Part shown: positions 34,353-47,335 of the stretch, piece by piece | How positions within the stretch are numbered: position 1 is the stretch's first letter | Layout: each line of letters starts with the position of its first letter | DNA from: Ziziphus jujuba | Lineage: Eukaryota; Streptophyta; Magnoliopsida; Rosales; Rhamnaceae | DNA length: 64,000 nucleotides | Assembly: GCF_031755915.1 (NCBI RefSeq) | Contig: NC_083383.1 | Span: 26,576,501 to 26,640,500, forward strand | Direction of reading: 5' to 3' | Notes under the pieces: model-generated | Seen by the model: only the letters and a program-made list of their open reading frames with translations | Told to the model about the DNA's origin: nothing | Database searches by the model: none | Translations under genes and position numbers: made by a program

Positions 34353-34540
34353 AGTGGTCGATTGTTGTCCTTAATGCTCTTGTAACTGTTTTATTTTACA
34401 CTGTTTGTTAAACATCTTGGATCATTTGTATGAAAACCAATTTATATTTTGTGCCATTGTTGTTATCCGTGAATGATTTTTGCTTACTTGCTTGCTGTTA
34501 TTATATTGTTGAAATTATAAAAATTTGTATTTCGATAGCA

Positions 34541-35463
34541 ATGGAAGTTAGAGGTAGCAGTCACGATATCCGTGGGTTGAATCTACACGTACATGGATTA
34601 AAGGGGAGGAAGATGCTTTGCTGCTTATTTTAGATGAGGTTGTAGCTAGTAGGCAGTGGTATGACACAGGATCATTCAAGCCTAGCACAATTAATATGAT
34701 TGAAAGGCGATTGTCTGAGATATGTCCTAATTCAGGGTTGCGAGCAATCCACACATTGAGTCAAAGATGAAAAAGTGGAAGAAACAATACGGTGTAATAT
34801 ATGATATGCTAAACAAAAGTGCTTCGAATGGAATGACTCTCTTAAATATGTGGAAGTTGATAGTGACGAAGTTTTGAAAGCATATGTGCAAGTTTTGAAA
34901 CTTTGGATATCTTCTTTCATTGAATTTTTTAACTTGATATATGAAGTTATGTTTTTCTATCCTTTATAATTAAAAGTTTATTTTTTTTATTTTAGAGTAA
35001 TCCAAGTGCAAAGGCATGGAGAGGTAAACCGTTTCCGATGTATGAGAAGCTTACTAATATTTTTGGACAGGATCGGGCAACAGGACATGGAGCACAAACT
35101 CCGATTGATATGGTTAATGATTTGAATTTGGAAAGTGGAAATGAACAATTTAATGATGTGTGTTCTCCAATGTCTGTGAATGAAATACATAGTGAACCTT
35201 CCACCCGACCCAAATCAAGAGGTAAGAGAAAATTTGGATTGAAGGATGATGACATTGTAAGCGGGTTTGGCAATGTAGCAGAGAAATTGTTTGATAAATT
35301 GGCTGCAAAGTTAGATAAATCTGAAGCCAATTATCCACAATACTTAGCTATGGAGCTTGACAGGTTAGGCTTCTCTGTTGATTGCAATCTTGAAATCTCT
35401 AAGGTAATGAGAAAATTATTAGAACGGATACGGGCAAGATTGAATTTGATAGAAAATTTTTAA
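34541..35463 (+). pseudogene. Myb/SANT-like accessory gene relic of element 2
   Basis: Exon 1 (34541-34891) starts with MEVRGSSHD, matching element 1's MEAGGSSND. It shifts frame soon after (about 34577), after which TRTWIKGEEDALLLILDEVV can be read. Further one-base losses lie near 34745 and 34825. The CAA|GT donor and the TTTTAG|AGT acceptor (34996) of the intron are kept. Exon 2 stays open from 34996 (ending 35463), but its last part is shortened and frame-shifted after SKVMR. No functional protein expected. Confidence 0.88.
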
Positions 35464-35763
35464 ATTACTAAGTATCGTTGTGGATCATATATTTAAGACT
35501 ATGTATGAGGGGATGATAATTATGAACACTTGGATTTGAATTTTATGGACATATGTTGTGTGTTTATGGATATATGTGGTATGGTAATGGATGTTGGTAT
35601 CTAATTATGCATGTAAAGATACTTTTATAAAGCATGTATTATGTTTTAGTGTATTAATATGCACTTGATTGATTTAGTTAATTGTTATTTTGTTTGGTTA
35701 TATTATTATATTATTATATTATTATATTATGTTATCATTTATTATAATATGCAGGAACATTGA

Positions 35764-36081
35764 ATGGCAAGGAGAAGAATTTATGTTGTGTTTAATGTTA
35801 GACAACCAATGATATATAATTCTTGGTCTGAATGTCATCAATAAGTGTAAGAATTTAAGGATAATTTATATCAAGCCTATAATACAACTGAAGAAGCTGA
35901 AATAGCATATGCTGAGTATGTAGAACAAATTATGAGGAATCTAAATGAGGTAAATCCAATACAAAATATCACCACATATACACGTGCCAACTTGAACAAT
36001 GATTGGCGTAATGGTTTTATAATCGGCTATTTGTTTGGATTACTATCAATGGGTGTATTTACCTATTTGGCATATAAGTAG
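35764..36081 (+). pseudogene. Third ORF of element 2 (homologue of 13546-13863), two nonsense codons, no indels
   Basis: ATG at 35764 to TAG at 36079-36081 is 318 bases, exactly the length of the element 1 copy. About two thirds of residues are identical by eye. YNTTEEAEIAYAEYVEQ and NNDWRNGFIIGYLFGLLS are kept, as is the C-terminal hydrophobic helix ending TYLAYK. Codons 27 and 29 are TAA where element 1 has Gln codons (CAA/CAG), C-to-T type changes. The GIY of the Cauli_VI-like domain reads MIY. ATATGCAG|GAAC just before the ATG repeats the acceptor-like sequence of element 1. Confidence 0.85.
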
Positions 36082-36597
36082 ATTATCGGTGTAAAATCAA
36101 ATATATACATTTGTATGCGGACAAGTATGTGAAATCATAGTTATCAACAAGTTCTTAATTAAATATGATGTTAACTTTATTTATTTGTATATATGATTTA
36201 ACATATTATAATATCATTTTAATTGGTTTTGAAAATCATGTATTAACGTAATTTGTGGGTGTAAAAAAAAATTACAATTACAAAATTTCATTAATTTTCA
36301 TTTATTTTTAAATTATAAATTAATATAGTTTGTGGATGTAAAAAATTAAATTTTATATGTAAATACAAATATATTAATTTACAATATTAATTAAGTATAT
36401 ATATTATTTTTATTGTAATTAGAAATAGAATTTAAAAATTTTTCACTTAAAAAAAATAAAAAAAATTATAAAATAGTCCAATCCGACACCAAACATAGAA
36501 CAACTAGTCCACCATTCAGTCCGGAACTATACCAAACACAAGACTGCATTATTCTAGTCTGTCCAATCCGAACCTGTTCTGTGTACCAAACACACCC

Positions 36598-37291
36598 TTA
36601 GGATTTCATTTGAGAAATTTTTTCATTGAAACCCCTTCTTCTTTTTCTTCCTTCCACACCCATGTCTATTCTCTTTCATTCCTCACCTTTTTTCACTTCT
36701 CACATGCTCTTTCAAATCCAAAACCCCTTCTTTTTATTTTTTTTCTTCTTCTTCCAAATCACCACTCTCAGTAACACCAACAATTTCAAAGCTATAAGGG
36801 AATGAAGTTCTCTCTCTCTTCTTTCTCCGTATTTGTCTTCTTCTTCTTCTTTTTTTGGTGTACTCTCTCTTTCTCTAACTCTCTTTGTCTCTTTCTCTGT
36901 CTTCTTTTTTTTTTTGGTGGTGTCTCTCTTTCTCCGTAACTCTCTCTGTCTCTCTTTATCTCTGCTCTTTCTCTGTCTTCTTTTTATTTTTATTTTTTAG
37001 ATACTCTCTTTTTCTCTGTTAATCTCTCTGTCTGTCTCTGTCTCTGTCTCTCCTCTTTGTTTATCTCTTTTTTTTTTTTTTTTTTGTACTCTCTCTTTCT
37101 CTGTAACTCTCTCTATCTATCTCCTCTCTCAAACTTATATTTTAGGAGCTCCATTTTAGCAATGGATCAAAGCTTTTTTCTCCTTAATTTTTTTCCTCCA
37201 CATTTCCTGAATTCCAAACAAAGCCCCAAAATTATAAAATTATCTGACCTTCCCTCATTTGAAGAGCACGTGTGAGACACTGATCATTTCA
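36598..37291. repeat. Pyrimidine-rich spacer with degenerate CT minisatellite
   Basis: From about 36800 to 37130 the plus strand repeats phrases like CTCTCTTTCTCTGTAACTCTCTCTGTCTCT with TTCTTTTTTTTT spacers, roughly every 60-70 bases. It lies between element 2 and the 37292 repeat module. No coding content; the Phe/Leu/Ser ORF at 37057 is a by-product. Confidence 0.6.
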
Positions 37292-38430
37292 TTATGCATT
37301 TTTAACAGAAGCACCAACGGTGCAAGTAAAAAGGAAATTTGGGATGCGAAATGTCAAAAAACAAAATTTATGGTGCAATGTGTCAATTTTGATAAAGTTT
37401 GGGATGCTTGGCTGCCAATATACCAAATATAATAAAGAAAATAACCTTTTCAAAATATTTATAGAAGATGCTCTATTTTCATTATAAACAGGCCATATTT
37501 CTACAGCCACATTATCAATCTGTTTTGGTCCCAAAATATCGTTTTTGAATCGACCACAACTTTTGAGACTTTTTCTTCTACAGTCAAAGTAGCATTAGTT
37601 AAGTTTAGTTAAGTTTGTTTGCGAGCTTAACAACTATGATCCTCCTTCCTAGGATGATATAATTACTATAAAAGTTGCTGACATACCAAATGAAAGGGCT
37701 GTTCTAAGAGTTCCAAATCTTCTTATAATTCCACAACCAATGGAAGTTTCCATGGAACAAGATTTTCTATATGCTTTCCAAAATTCTCAGGACCTATATA
37801 AACATGAATAGATCCAAGTGACTCACCATCGTGATATAGAGATAGATTCACTTCCGTAGATGCAAGAATCACCTACCAACCTTGATGGCCAATCTATATG
37901 AATCCTCCATCGACTCTAAAGATAACACCAATTACAATTTTGTCCCTGTCATAGAATAGCTTTGGTACTTGTTCTCTTGTACAAAATGTTTTTATGTATA
38001 AAGTAGATTCCTTTGCTTAGTAATGTGTGTACAAGTTGTATAAGTAGATTCCTTTACTTTAGGCTGATTTGCTATTTTCCTCTTCCTTAGTCTTTATAAG
38101 GAAAGGTTTCCTTTATTTTCGATCATCAGAAAATTAATAATGTTTTAAACCTTCCAACATGAGTTTTCAAAATTTCTTTCTTCTCGATAGCCTATACCCT
38201 TATTATCATCTCATATGTGCTTTGAATGCTAGTTCTAGCCTACTTTATTATAAGGATCTTGCCTATCAAAAAGCACATAAAACTCTCCTAGATCTGCTGT
38301 TACATTCATATAGTTTAAATGGCTAACCATAAAGGTGGCTTTGAAACAAGGGAATGCCTTGGTCATAAGTTGGTTTGTCATTTCACTTTGAAAAGAGGGC
38401 AGGAGTGGCTACTTGCCCAAATAATAATAA
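37292..38430. repeat. Uninterrupted copy of the repeat module that hosts two Harbinger insertions elsewhere
   Basis: Aligns in reverse complement with 20288-21255, then with 12813-12852 (about 38318-38355) and with about 9430-9458 (about 38370-38400), so it shows the target before insertion of element 1 and of unit X. 37292-37420 also has an inverted partner at 29789-29915. A minus-strand coding-like stretch (IDNVAVEIWPVYNENR, about 37526-37480) matches the one at 21108-21180. TCTTTATAAGG at about 38090-38100 looks like a TATA box. It occurs beside pararetroviral DNA, so it may be part of that element or just its old neighbour. Confidence 0.6.
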
Positions 38431-38994
38431 AGAAAATAGGCAAGCAAATGTTGTCTCTAAATTTGTTTTCTTAGTGATAGAACTAAGAATATTTGAAATA
38501 TAATAAGTGTATTAAATTAATTTAACTCATATAATATTGCTATAGATTTTGACCAATATATAATTTAATATAATTCTTATCTTGTTGTTATTGTTTATTT
38601 TATTATGCTAATAAGTTATATATTTTATAAAAGTTATTTTATAGTAATCGTGTTTAATATTGTTTAGAAGATGTCATGAACTGACACTCTTTTATGCTAT
38701 TTATTATTATTATTGTCCTGATTTGAAGATATAAAAATTCAAGATTATTTACCAGAGAATGCTACCCAAAGAGAAGGAAATAAAAAGGTAATAGAATAAC
38801 AAACAAACAAAAAAAAAAAGGTAAAAGGAAAACTCTTTTGACATGCCCAGCTGCAGAGGGTATGCAAAAGGTTCATCCTTAGTAGGAGTTCAATATTATA
38901 TGTTCAACCAAGTAGACAAAAATGTAGGAGCTTTCCAAAAATACTGATTGGATATGCATAGCAGATTTTATAGGTATAGACCTGATTTTATAGG

Positions 38995-39875
38995 CAGTGT
39001 TGTTAAAAATGGACGATTCACAATATAAATTATCCGATTTGTATCGAGATGGATGTCAAATGATACAAATCGTTTGTTTGAATCAATTTGCAAGTCAATT
39101 TCATATTTCACCCAATTGATTTGCATGATTGATTGAATTGTCAATTTAAAACTTTCTGATTTTGTTTGTAATTGTAAAATACTTTAAAAAAAATCTATTT
39201 GAGAAATAGTGAAGAAAACAATGATGATCCAAAAGTAAGTGAAGAGATGGAAAAGAGAAGAAAATGATAATAATTTATTGAAAAAATAGAAAAGAAGATG
39301 ATGTAGAGGCAGAGATAAGACGAAAATGATAATGGTAGAGATGAAGAAAATTTATCATTTGTCTTATTTATTTTTTTTAATTTTTTATTAGTTAAAGAGA
39401 TGAAACAATAAATTGACAAGATGGGAGATAAAGAACAAATAAAATAATAAAAAATTTATTATCATGTCATTTCATTTTTTTTTAATATTCATTGGTTAAA
39501 GAAATAAAACAATAAATTAATAAGACAGAAATTCACATGCAAGTGAATAAAAATATTTATTTTTTATTATTTATTAAGATGTGATACTATATATATTCTT
39601 TCAAGGCCATGTGGAAATCCAATAACAATCTTTTTTATTATCACGATTTATTATTGTTATTATTACTATTTTTCGAAGAATTTTAATTCAATTTTAGATA
39701 TATTAGTATTATAAATAATACAAATTTTGAATATTATTTCCGATTTGATTTGATATGTTTTCTTTTATAATATATTATTCCGATTCAAAATTTTACGATA
39801 CACATTACATTTTGATATTCGTTTTACAATTTTAACAAAACAATTTACGCTTCAATTCACGATTTGACAACATTG
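38995..39875. mobile_element. hAT-like non-autonomous element (MITE), about 0.88 kb
   Basis: Flanked by an 8-base direct duplication TTTATAGG (38987-38994 and 39876-39883). Left end CAGTGTTGTTAAAAATGG, complement of right end CAATGTTGTCAAATCGTG: imperfect terminal inverted repeats of the hAT type (CAGTGTTGTCAAA). The inside is AT-rich with no transposase. Confidence 0.8.
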
Positions 39876-40274
39876 TTTATAGGTATAATCCTGAATGATA
39901 CTTTATGCCAATTTTCTTTTTTCTAAATTTCATAGCAAAACCCAAACATGCCCCAAGTAATGCATCCTTCTTTCCTAAACTTGAAACATAAAGAGTAAAT
40001 GAATGTGCTCAAAAGTTACAATTTTCCCAATTAGCTCCTTCACAAGGACCGAGGGGAGGACGTTGAAGGGTGTATATTATAGCGACCTCAATTTTGATAG
40101 CAATGGCAATGGGTATCAGCCCCAGTCAAAGATTCTTTCATTTTCTTTTCCACTTGAAAACGTGCAGGGCGTGCTGATAAAGTTGTTGAATAAGCCCGAT
40201 GGCTGCGACACTCTCATCCCCCAACACTTTCAATATTCTTGAACAAACATTATAAGACCATAAATCAATCGGAT
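39876..40274. other. 3' flank of the NIPA gene
   Basis: Nothing coding recognised on either strand. The part from 40274 down to about 40000 is probably the NIPA 3' UTR; the 79-codon plus-strand ORF there has no family features. Confidence 0.4.
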
Positions 40275-43200
40275 TTATTCGGATGCTTTCGAGGATTCTT
40301 GTCCCCGAAGAGGCATAGCTTCAATGCCAAATCCATCCTCTATTGTGTGCTTTGAGCCACGGAATGAATGTGATGATGGTGATGAAACTGCATATTTAAA
40401 ATGTTCATATTGTTAATCCATCGCTGAGGAGTTGAAAAGAGAGGAATACAAACCCGGGAAGAAAGTGTTGGAAAACCCACCTTCAGCCATGTCTTTAGTT
40501 TTGTGTAGAAGAAACGTTCCAGAAAGAATTGTCACAAACCCACACATCTCCGTCATAATTTGAGTGGCATTTTGTCGATCCCAGTCCTATACAAAGAGAA
40601 ATATTTTGTTGAGAACATTATGCCATATTTTCACAGGTTGAGAAAGAGAGCTTCATAACTCACAACAGAACTATAAAGAATATAACATGTGATAAATCAA
40701 TCAGATCACTTGTATTAAACAGTAAGATTTAGAGAGTGCCTATCATTAGGATACCTTGAACATGATTACACTAGCCAAAATGGTGAAAGATGTAAACATC
40801 ACATAGTATATGGGTGATACAACAGCCGTATTGAATGTATCAAGAGCCTGCAAGCACAAGAGACAGAAATCTTGTTTTATAAAGTAAATCCAACAACAAA
40901 ACCTAGCATTAAGACAGAAATACAGCCAACTCAAAGAGTTTAAATGTTAATTATCCCCCTTTCAGTTTATAAGACATACTATGTGAAATAAAAGAGGCCT
41001 TTTTTATATATGCATCTCATTTCAATGTACCATATAAAAGCAAAAAAAACCTCACAGGGGGGATTCTCCTCTCTTCTTCATACTAGTTACAACTTCAGTG
41101 TTGTGAACAAAATGCAAATTCCAAGAGGATGAAAGAATCCTCTAAATCTTGAACATAAAACATCAATTAAAGAAAAATTAAATTGCAAAAATATTTTTCC
41201 AGCTCAGTTCAAACAATAAGGTTGTAACTTTGAACTCTTTCGATATGGAAGCTTACAATGACGTCTAAATTTTGAGTTGACCCAAAAGTACTAAAAATCT
41301 TGAAATCTATCTTCACTAAGCATACTACTTCACTACCAATAGAATTGACCATAAACTAATAGCAAGTGCTTGTATAAAAACGCTTATATTGGGATTTAAT
41401 GCTCAACAAAATCGCAATTAAACGAGGATGACGATGATTAAATAGATCAGAATTTGCCAAGTTCCAATATTCATTTTCCACTTTCATAGCAACATTGATT
41501 GCTCTTGGAAGGATTGCACATTATACCATGCTCATCCTTGGTCCACCTAAACAATTATAAACCAAATTAGATTCAAGCTTGGTTTACCAGGATATGGTAA
41601 CACCCACTAGTTTCATGAAAACCACTTGGAATGAGCTACTTTTAATAAATACACAATGGTTCTGAAAAGCTCCCCAAATCGGTAATTACCTTGTTCAAGT
41701 AATTCATTTGAGTGATCACACAGGCAAGCACAACCATGGTGAACACCCATGTCTGGGGATAAACTAACTGATTCATTCCCGAGAATGTTAGCTTTAGAGC
41801 AATTCCAAGTGCTTTAACACTCATGACCTGTTGAACAGGTTAACAGAAATTAAAACTATACAAGGACAAAAGAATAGCAAAACACATATACAGAAAGTTA
41901 TATAAATAAGGAAAGAACTCATTACATACCGACAGAGAACCAACTAGTGAACAAACCCCAATGTAGACCATAACATGTGTCTGCCCGTACTGTGGTATAA
42001 AATGGATTATGACTATTATAACTGCTGCTATCACAAATGCCGCATACAAAAGAAAAGCTGAAAGGAAAACATAAAATTCAAAATTAAAATTTGACAACGT
42101 GTCATAAAAAATGCAACCCCAGAAAAAAAAAAAAAAAAAGATAAATAATAATATAAGATTTGCAGCAATATCAACTCATAGTGCAGAAATAACTAAACAT
42201 GTTCTCTTTAGACTAGTGCCACCATGAAGACACTCAGATAGTATTGCCCAGAACTTTCCCTGGAACTGTGGAAATTTAAGCTTCTAACCTTTCATAGTAA
42301 CTAAATTATCAAATATATTAGGATAAATATTCATCCAAACCAGATGACACATTACTGAAGTTGATAAATAGGGGTTTGTGTACTATTTAAATTCTTCAAG
42401 AAGTTCAGAATATCTGAACTGCTTACAATAAATCCATATCTCAAGCAGACTTGTACTTATACTCTTCTAGCTAGTTTATCTTATATTTTAAAACAGAATA
42501 CAGAAACCAGTCACATTGAGAGCTCTTAATAGTACTTTCATTTCTAAAAAGAAATGAATAAAAGGAAGAGCTAGTTACCTGGTTCTGTTGCCAGGTCCCA
42601 TACTTCCTTCACGGACTCAATTTCACGCTCTTGAGGAGCATGTAGAACAATTGATGTTGAACCCACAACACATAAAACACAACCAAGAACCCCAAAAACA
42701 TGTAGCTTCTCATTTAATATAATATGGGCGAGTGCAGCACTGCAAGGGAATACCATATTAACAGATAAAATCAATATGTAGATTAGAAAAATACATGTAT
42801 ATACACATCCACATAGAGTTGTTCTAATATGCATACATTCTAAGACATATAACTGCAAAATGATTTAGTTTCCTATTCTCCATCTCTCTCTCTCTCCCTC
42901 TCTCTAGTACTGCATCTATGTACTACTCTCTCCGTTTTAGAATATGATTACTGACCATCTGGGTGTCTCCCTCCAGTTGCTCTTTATTCTTTATGTTTCT
43001 CCCTATTATCTCCATGTGTCTGTCCCTATTGTTTCACCTTCTTCCCTTGCCGTTATTTCTTTCAGGCTAAGCTCCAAAATCACTGCCTCTCTTACTTACA
43101 TACCCATACTTCCTCTAACAACAAGCTCTTTATCGATTTTACCAATCGTCCATTTCTGTCTTGATATTATAACCACAACAAGATTTTTTTTCTTTTTTTT

Positions 43201-45558
43201 TTTTTCTTTTTTTTCCTTTTCCATTGATTAAGAATAAATATGAAGTCTGAATTACTCACCATCTATACTTATAATCTAGGCCTGAAATCTAACTTTAAAA
43301 TAATGGTCAATTAATATATATTAGGGACCAAGAATGCGTATAAACCCAGTTTGTCCATTTCTTGTTCTATCCAAACAACCTCTTCAAATCCTTTCAATCT
43401 TAGCCTCAAAAGAAAAGTGGGTATTGTTTCAAGGCATTCTATCATATGCTAACCTAAATCTTGCTAATTCCATAACCAAACACCTTCTCTTTTTGGTATC
43501 TTATTTTTGACTTACACAAATGAAGGACTGACCTTTGGAACTAAAATGGCAAGAGAGTAGAAAAGAGATGAAGTAAAAGAGAGAGGGAGAGAGAGGGAGA
43601 GAAACAGAGGATAGCAGCAAAGAATAAACTGAACTTACTTTAAGGCTATTTGTGTCTTAGAAGGCAAGGTGACAGTAGAATAAATTAACTTAGAAAGAAA
43701 GTCACTTGTTAAACTAGACAGTCATTTTTTATAGTATGAGCAGCTTTGCTTAATGGAACAATTCCCTATATATATATATATATATATAAAATAGATAACT
43801 TTTCTTTACCTGATAATTATACTCAATGCGCCAAGAGGAGTGACTAGTATAGCCGGCGCAAACGCATAAGCTGCAAAGTTTGCAATTTCCCCTACAATCA
43901 CTGCCACAGTAGTTGCACACATTAGAAAACGCACATTGTTACCAACATGTGTTACACACTTTTGATATTGAAAATAATCATATTCGCTATATACACAGAA
44001 TACACATACATCCATTTTGTGTATGATTGCATGTTACATCTATCAGAAGAAAGAAATTCCATGATTTGGAAAATGGTTAAAGAATGTAAAAGGAAAAGAA
44101 AATAATCAAACAAGTTTATGCAACTTAACTAAGCCTTTAAACCTTCTAATGGATATATCTACAGAGCTCTATTTTCCAAACACATAACTTAGACAAACAG
44201 ATATTTTATCCTTTCTATTACTAGAAAATAACTTTAAATTAGTGTTAAAGTAATCATTGATTTCTCTTTGAATATTAATTGCACATGACTCTTCTGTATA
44301 TTAAACTAATGAATGTGTTCTCATTCTTTGTTTCCTTTGGATAAGTTATTTATTTTTTGAATATACTCTCTTTGATATGTTCTAGACTCACATTCATAGA
44401 GTTGGGAGAATGTTGGAGTGCATAAGAATTATTTCTTTTTGATTCTTTGATTAATTCATCCATCAAGAATAAAATTATAAGTTCCCTTTGCCATGCTCAA
44501 TGAACAATGTAAAATAACTAGTATATACATAAAACATAACAAGCCAAAAGGAACTTACTTGTTATCATGCCAACCCACCAAAGTGGCTCAAACAGATAAG
44601 AATAACCTCCAACGCCTGAAATGAGATAAAGCAACAAAAATTCGTAACCACAAATTGAAATGGAACAAATAATGCTCAGTAAAAAAACAATAGCAAAAGA
44701 TAGCATAACCATAGTGCATGAAAAACTAGTCCATAAGGCATAAGAACAGTTCATCTTCTAAAGTTTCCCATCCTCTATTCTATTCTCTTCTATTACTTCT
44801 ATGGGTATAATGCAGATAAAAGGAGAAATACAAGCAAAAATTGCACTCTCCACGATCAATACACAGAAGAGTACGATGGACCAGACACCTGGCAATTTCA
44901 TGCCCATATGCTTGAAAGTGCTGTATTAACCCACCAAATAATGGATTTCATTGTATCAAAAATATAAAAAGAATACTTCAGAAACAAATGATTCACAGAT
45001 CATAACTAAAACCACAATCAAGCTTGCAGAAACTATAGTCCTCACCTGTCACATTACAGAATTAAACCTTTAACAAAAATGCATTTTCGTTCCATAAATC
45101 CAAAATAATGTGGTTGGGGGAGTGGAGAAAAATTAGAACAAACATATTTTCAAAACTAACCCATTTCCTAACCACCAAAAACCCCTAACATCAAACAAAC
45201 AAAACCCAACAAAACGCTTTAGACAAAATTCAGATGAGAAACCAAAAATCAATTTATGCTGTTTCAAACCATCATCAACTCTAGTAAAAACCAACCCACT
45301 AAAGTGTGTATAAAGAAAATGACGCCCAATTCAGAATCCAAAGCAGACTAATAAAACCCAAATTGAAATTTAAAAATGGTAAATACCTGCCCTGACCCCA
45401 GAAGCCCCAGCTTTTTTTAAACCCTTCTTTTTAACAATAAAACTGGCCCCAATAAAGAAACTTGAAGACAAAGCCAAAATCAATCCCTTGATGTTATCAG
45501 AGGACATTCCTTTATAAGAGTCGGTCCAGCTTTCTGCACCAACCCCTCCATCCGCCAT
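40275..45558 (-). CDS. NIPA-type magnesium transporter (DMT superfamily), 352 aa
   Basis: Nine exons on the minus strand: 45387-45558, 44559-44615, 43810-43900, 42579-42739, 41930-42057, 41690-41827, 40755-40847, 40481-40586 and 40275-40387 (stop TAA), all in phase, 352 residues. Conserved NIPA blocks in order: [150 protein letters not shown] and WDRQNATQIMTEMCGF. About nine hydrophobic helices are visible. The family moves Mg2+ across early-endosome and plasma membranes in animals; transport by the plant member is inferred. The Ser/His/Arg-rich cytosolic tail is the usual variable end. Gene intact; upstream DNA has two long poly-A runs. Confidence 0.95.
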
Positions 45559-45766
45559 GGCTGAAACCTTGCCAAATCCTCAGAAAAAGTCACAAAAAAA
45601 GAGGTTCCCATTCCACATGATGATCCATGCAAGAAAATAACCTCAAAAATACCATAACCCAAATTCCTGTTCCCTTCTTCTTTTTCTTCTTCTTCTACTT
45701 CTTCTTCTTCTTCAAAATTACCCAGAAAAATACAGAGTACCCAGTACTCCTTCAACGTGTAAAAAC

Positions 45767-45799
<33 letters not shown>

Positions 45800-47293
45800 A
45801 GCAAGTAAATTTACCAAAGAAATGCCTACGACCTTGTTTGGGATCTTAAAATATTTTTCTTTGTTTTGCTTTTTTCTGATGATGAAGAAGATCGCAAAGA
45901 GAGTTGCAGAGCAAGAGAAAGAGATGGTAACGGAAGATGTGGTTTTTGGTGTGGTAGATCGGAAAAGCACAGGAAAATGACCCCAAAAAAAAAAAAAAAA
46001 AAAAAAAAAACAAAACAAAACAAAAAATACAAAAATCTGGAGAAAAAGAAAGAAACTGAATTTTTGTTCACTTTTACAAGCCTAAACTTTATAGTTTTGT
46101 GTGTTTCTTCTACGCAAATAAATAAATAAATATAATAAAAATATTTTGCTAAATTTATAAAGTAGGGCCTCTAATTTATTTTTTTTAAGGATATACCATT
46201 TTATATTTGAAAATTATAGATTTATCAACTTGCCTTTATTTTTAAATTTTTTCTTTATTTTTTTTTTCCATTTCATCAAAAAGGCATATCAAGAACATTT
46301 AATAGCATAATGATTTTGATGAAAATTATTCAATGAAACAGATATATATTTATTTAAAATAGTTAGCTAAATGAACCATTTCCTTCAATAAAAGTAATTG
46401 TATTAAAGTTTTTTACTTGTTACATTGTTAGAGACACACCAAAAACTATAAATTCACAATTATTATATATTATATATATGTATATATATACATATATATT
46501 TTGGTAACACTGCCTTTTAGATTTTTACACTTTAGCATTTTGATTTCTAAATTGCAAAATTGATCAATATATCATTTAAAAATCACATAAAAAAAATAAT
46601 TGATATGGTTTTGGGTGCTTTAAAGGGTAAATTAATAATTCATATGCAAACAAAAATGGTAAATTATAAAATATTTAGGGTCTATACTGCAAATAATCTA
46701 TTTATATGGGAAAAAAAAAGTTTTTACTTTATTAATTTTTTTTTTAATGGAAAATAGAAAGGCTGTGTTTGGGTGAAGATGAGTTGGTGCTTTGGGATTT
46801 CTCTCTGTCTGACAGAGACAGAGCCAGAGCCAGCACAAGGAGTCATGGCTTTGTCTTCATTGGGTCTTCTCCGCTACGAGAATTCTGTTTTTGTTTTTTC
46901 AAAAATAGTTTTTTACTTTCTTTTTTTTCATTGTTGTTCAACTAATTATGAACACTGTTATTTTAATTGAAGGAAAATTCAAACTTTGAAAATAATTATA
47001 TATTTTTTATTTAGTAAAAAATTACTTTTGGGATTACATATTAAATATAGTCTTATACATTTTTTTAGCTTATTTTCTTTGGAAATTCAATGTCATCAGA
47101 TTTCAAATTTGACACATTAACCTAATTTTTGACAATTGGTTGATTTGGACAATTGGTTAGAGAAATATTGTTTTTAGAATTATAATTTTTCTTTATTTAA
47201 CCTAAACAAACAGAATTATTATTGGTGATGATGGGTTTGATTATAGAGGGGTAATTATGATTTAGAAAAAAAGGATTTTTGCATATTCTTATT

Positions 47294-47296
<3 letters not shown>

Positions 47297-47331
<35 letters not shown>
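47297..47331. repeat. (AG)n microsatellite, about 17 units
   Basis: Perfect AG dinucleotide run after ATTTAT. Confidence 0.98.

Positions 47332-47335
<4 letters not shown>

Larger units (their letters stand above)
30005..36597 (+). mobile_element. PIF/Harbinger DNA transposon, element 2 (about 6.6 kb), decayed
   Basis: The ends GGGTTTGTTTGGTACATGGG and the complement of the right end, GGGTGTGTTTGGTACACAGA, are terminal inverted repeats, flanked by TTA at 30002-30004 and at 36598-36600. It carries transposase (33043-34352), Myb/SANT-like (34541-35463) and third-ORF (35764-36081) relics in the same order and spacing as element 1, but on the plus strand. The 5' region (30005-33042) is non-coding apart from one short open exon-like segment. 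All three genes are broken, and two of the three catalytic residues are changed. It is immobile by itself, though its ends could still be used in trans. Confidence 0.93.

Noticed and set aside
40003..40242. 79-codon plus-strand ORF downstream of NIPA
   Set aside because: Antisense to the likely NIPA 3' UTR, no homology recognised, no splice partners.
45627..46129. Overlapping ORFs around poly-A runs upstream of NIPA
   Set aside because: Caused by poly-A/poly-T and GAA tracts in the NIPA 5' region.
46773..46970. Possible first exon (MALSSLGLLRYENS…) in the intergenic region
   Set aside because: No following exon or recognisable protein; becomes poly-Phe after 25 codons.
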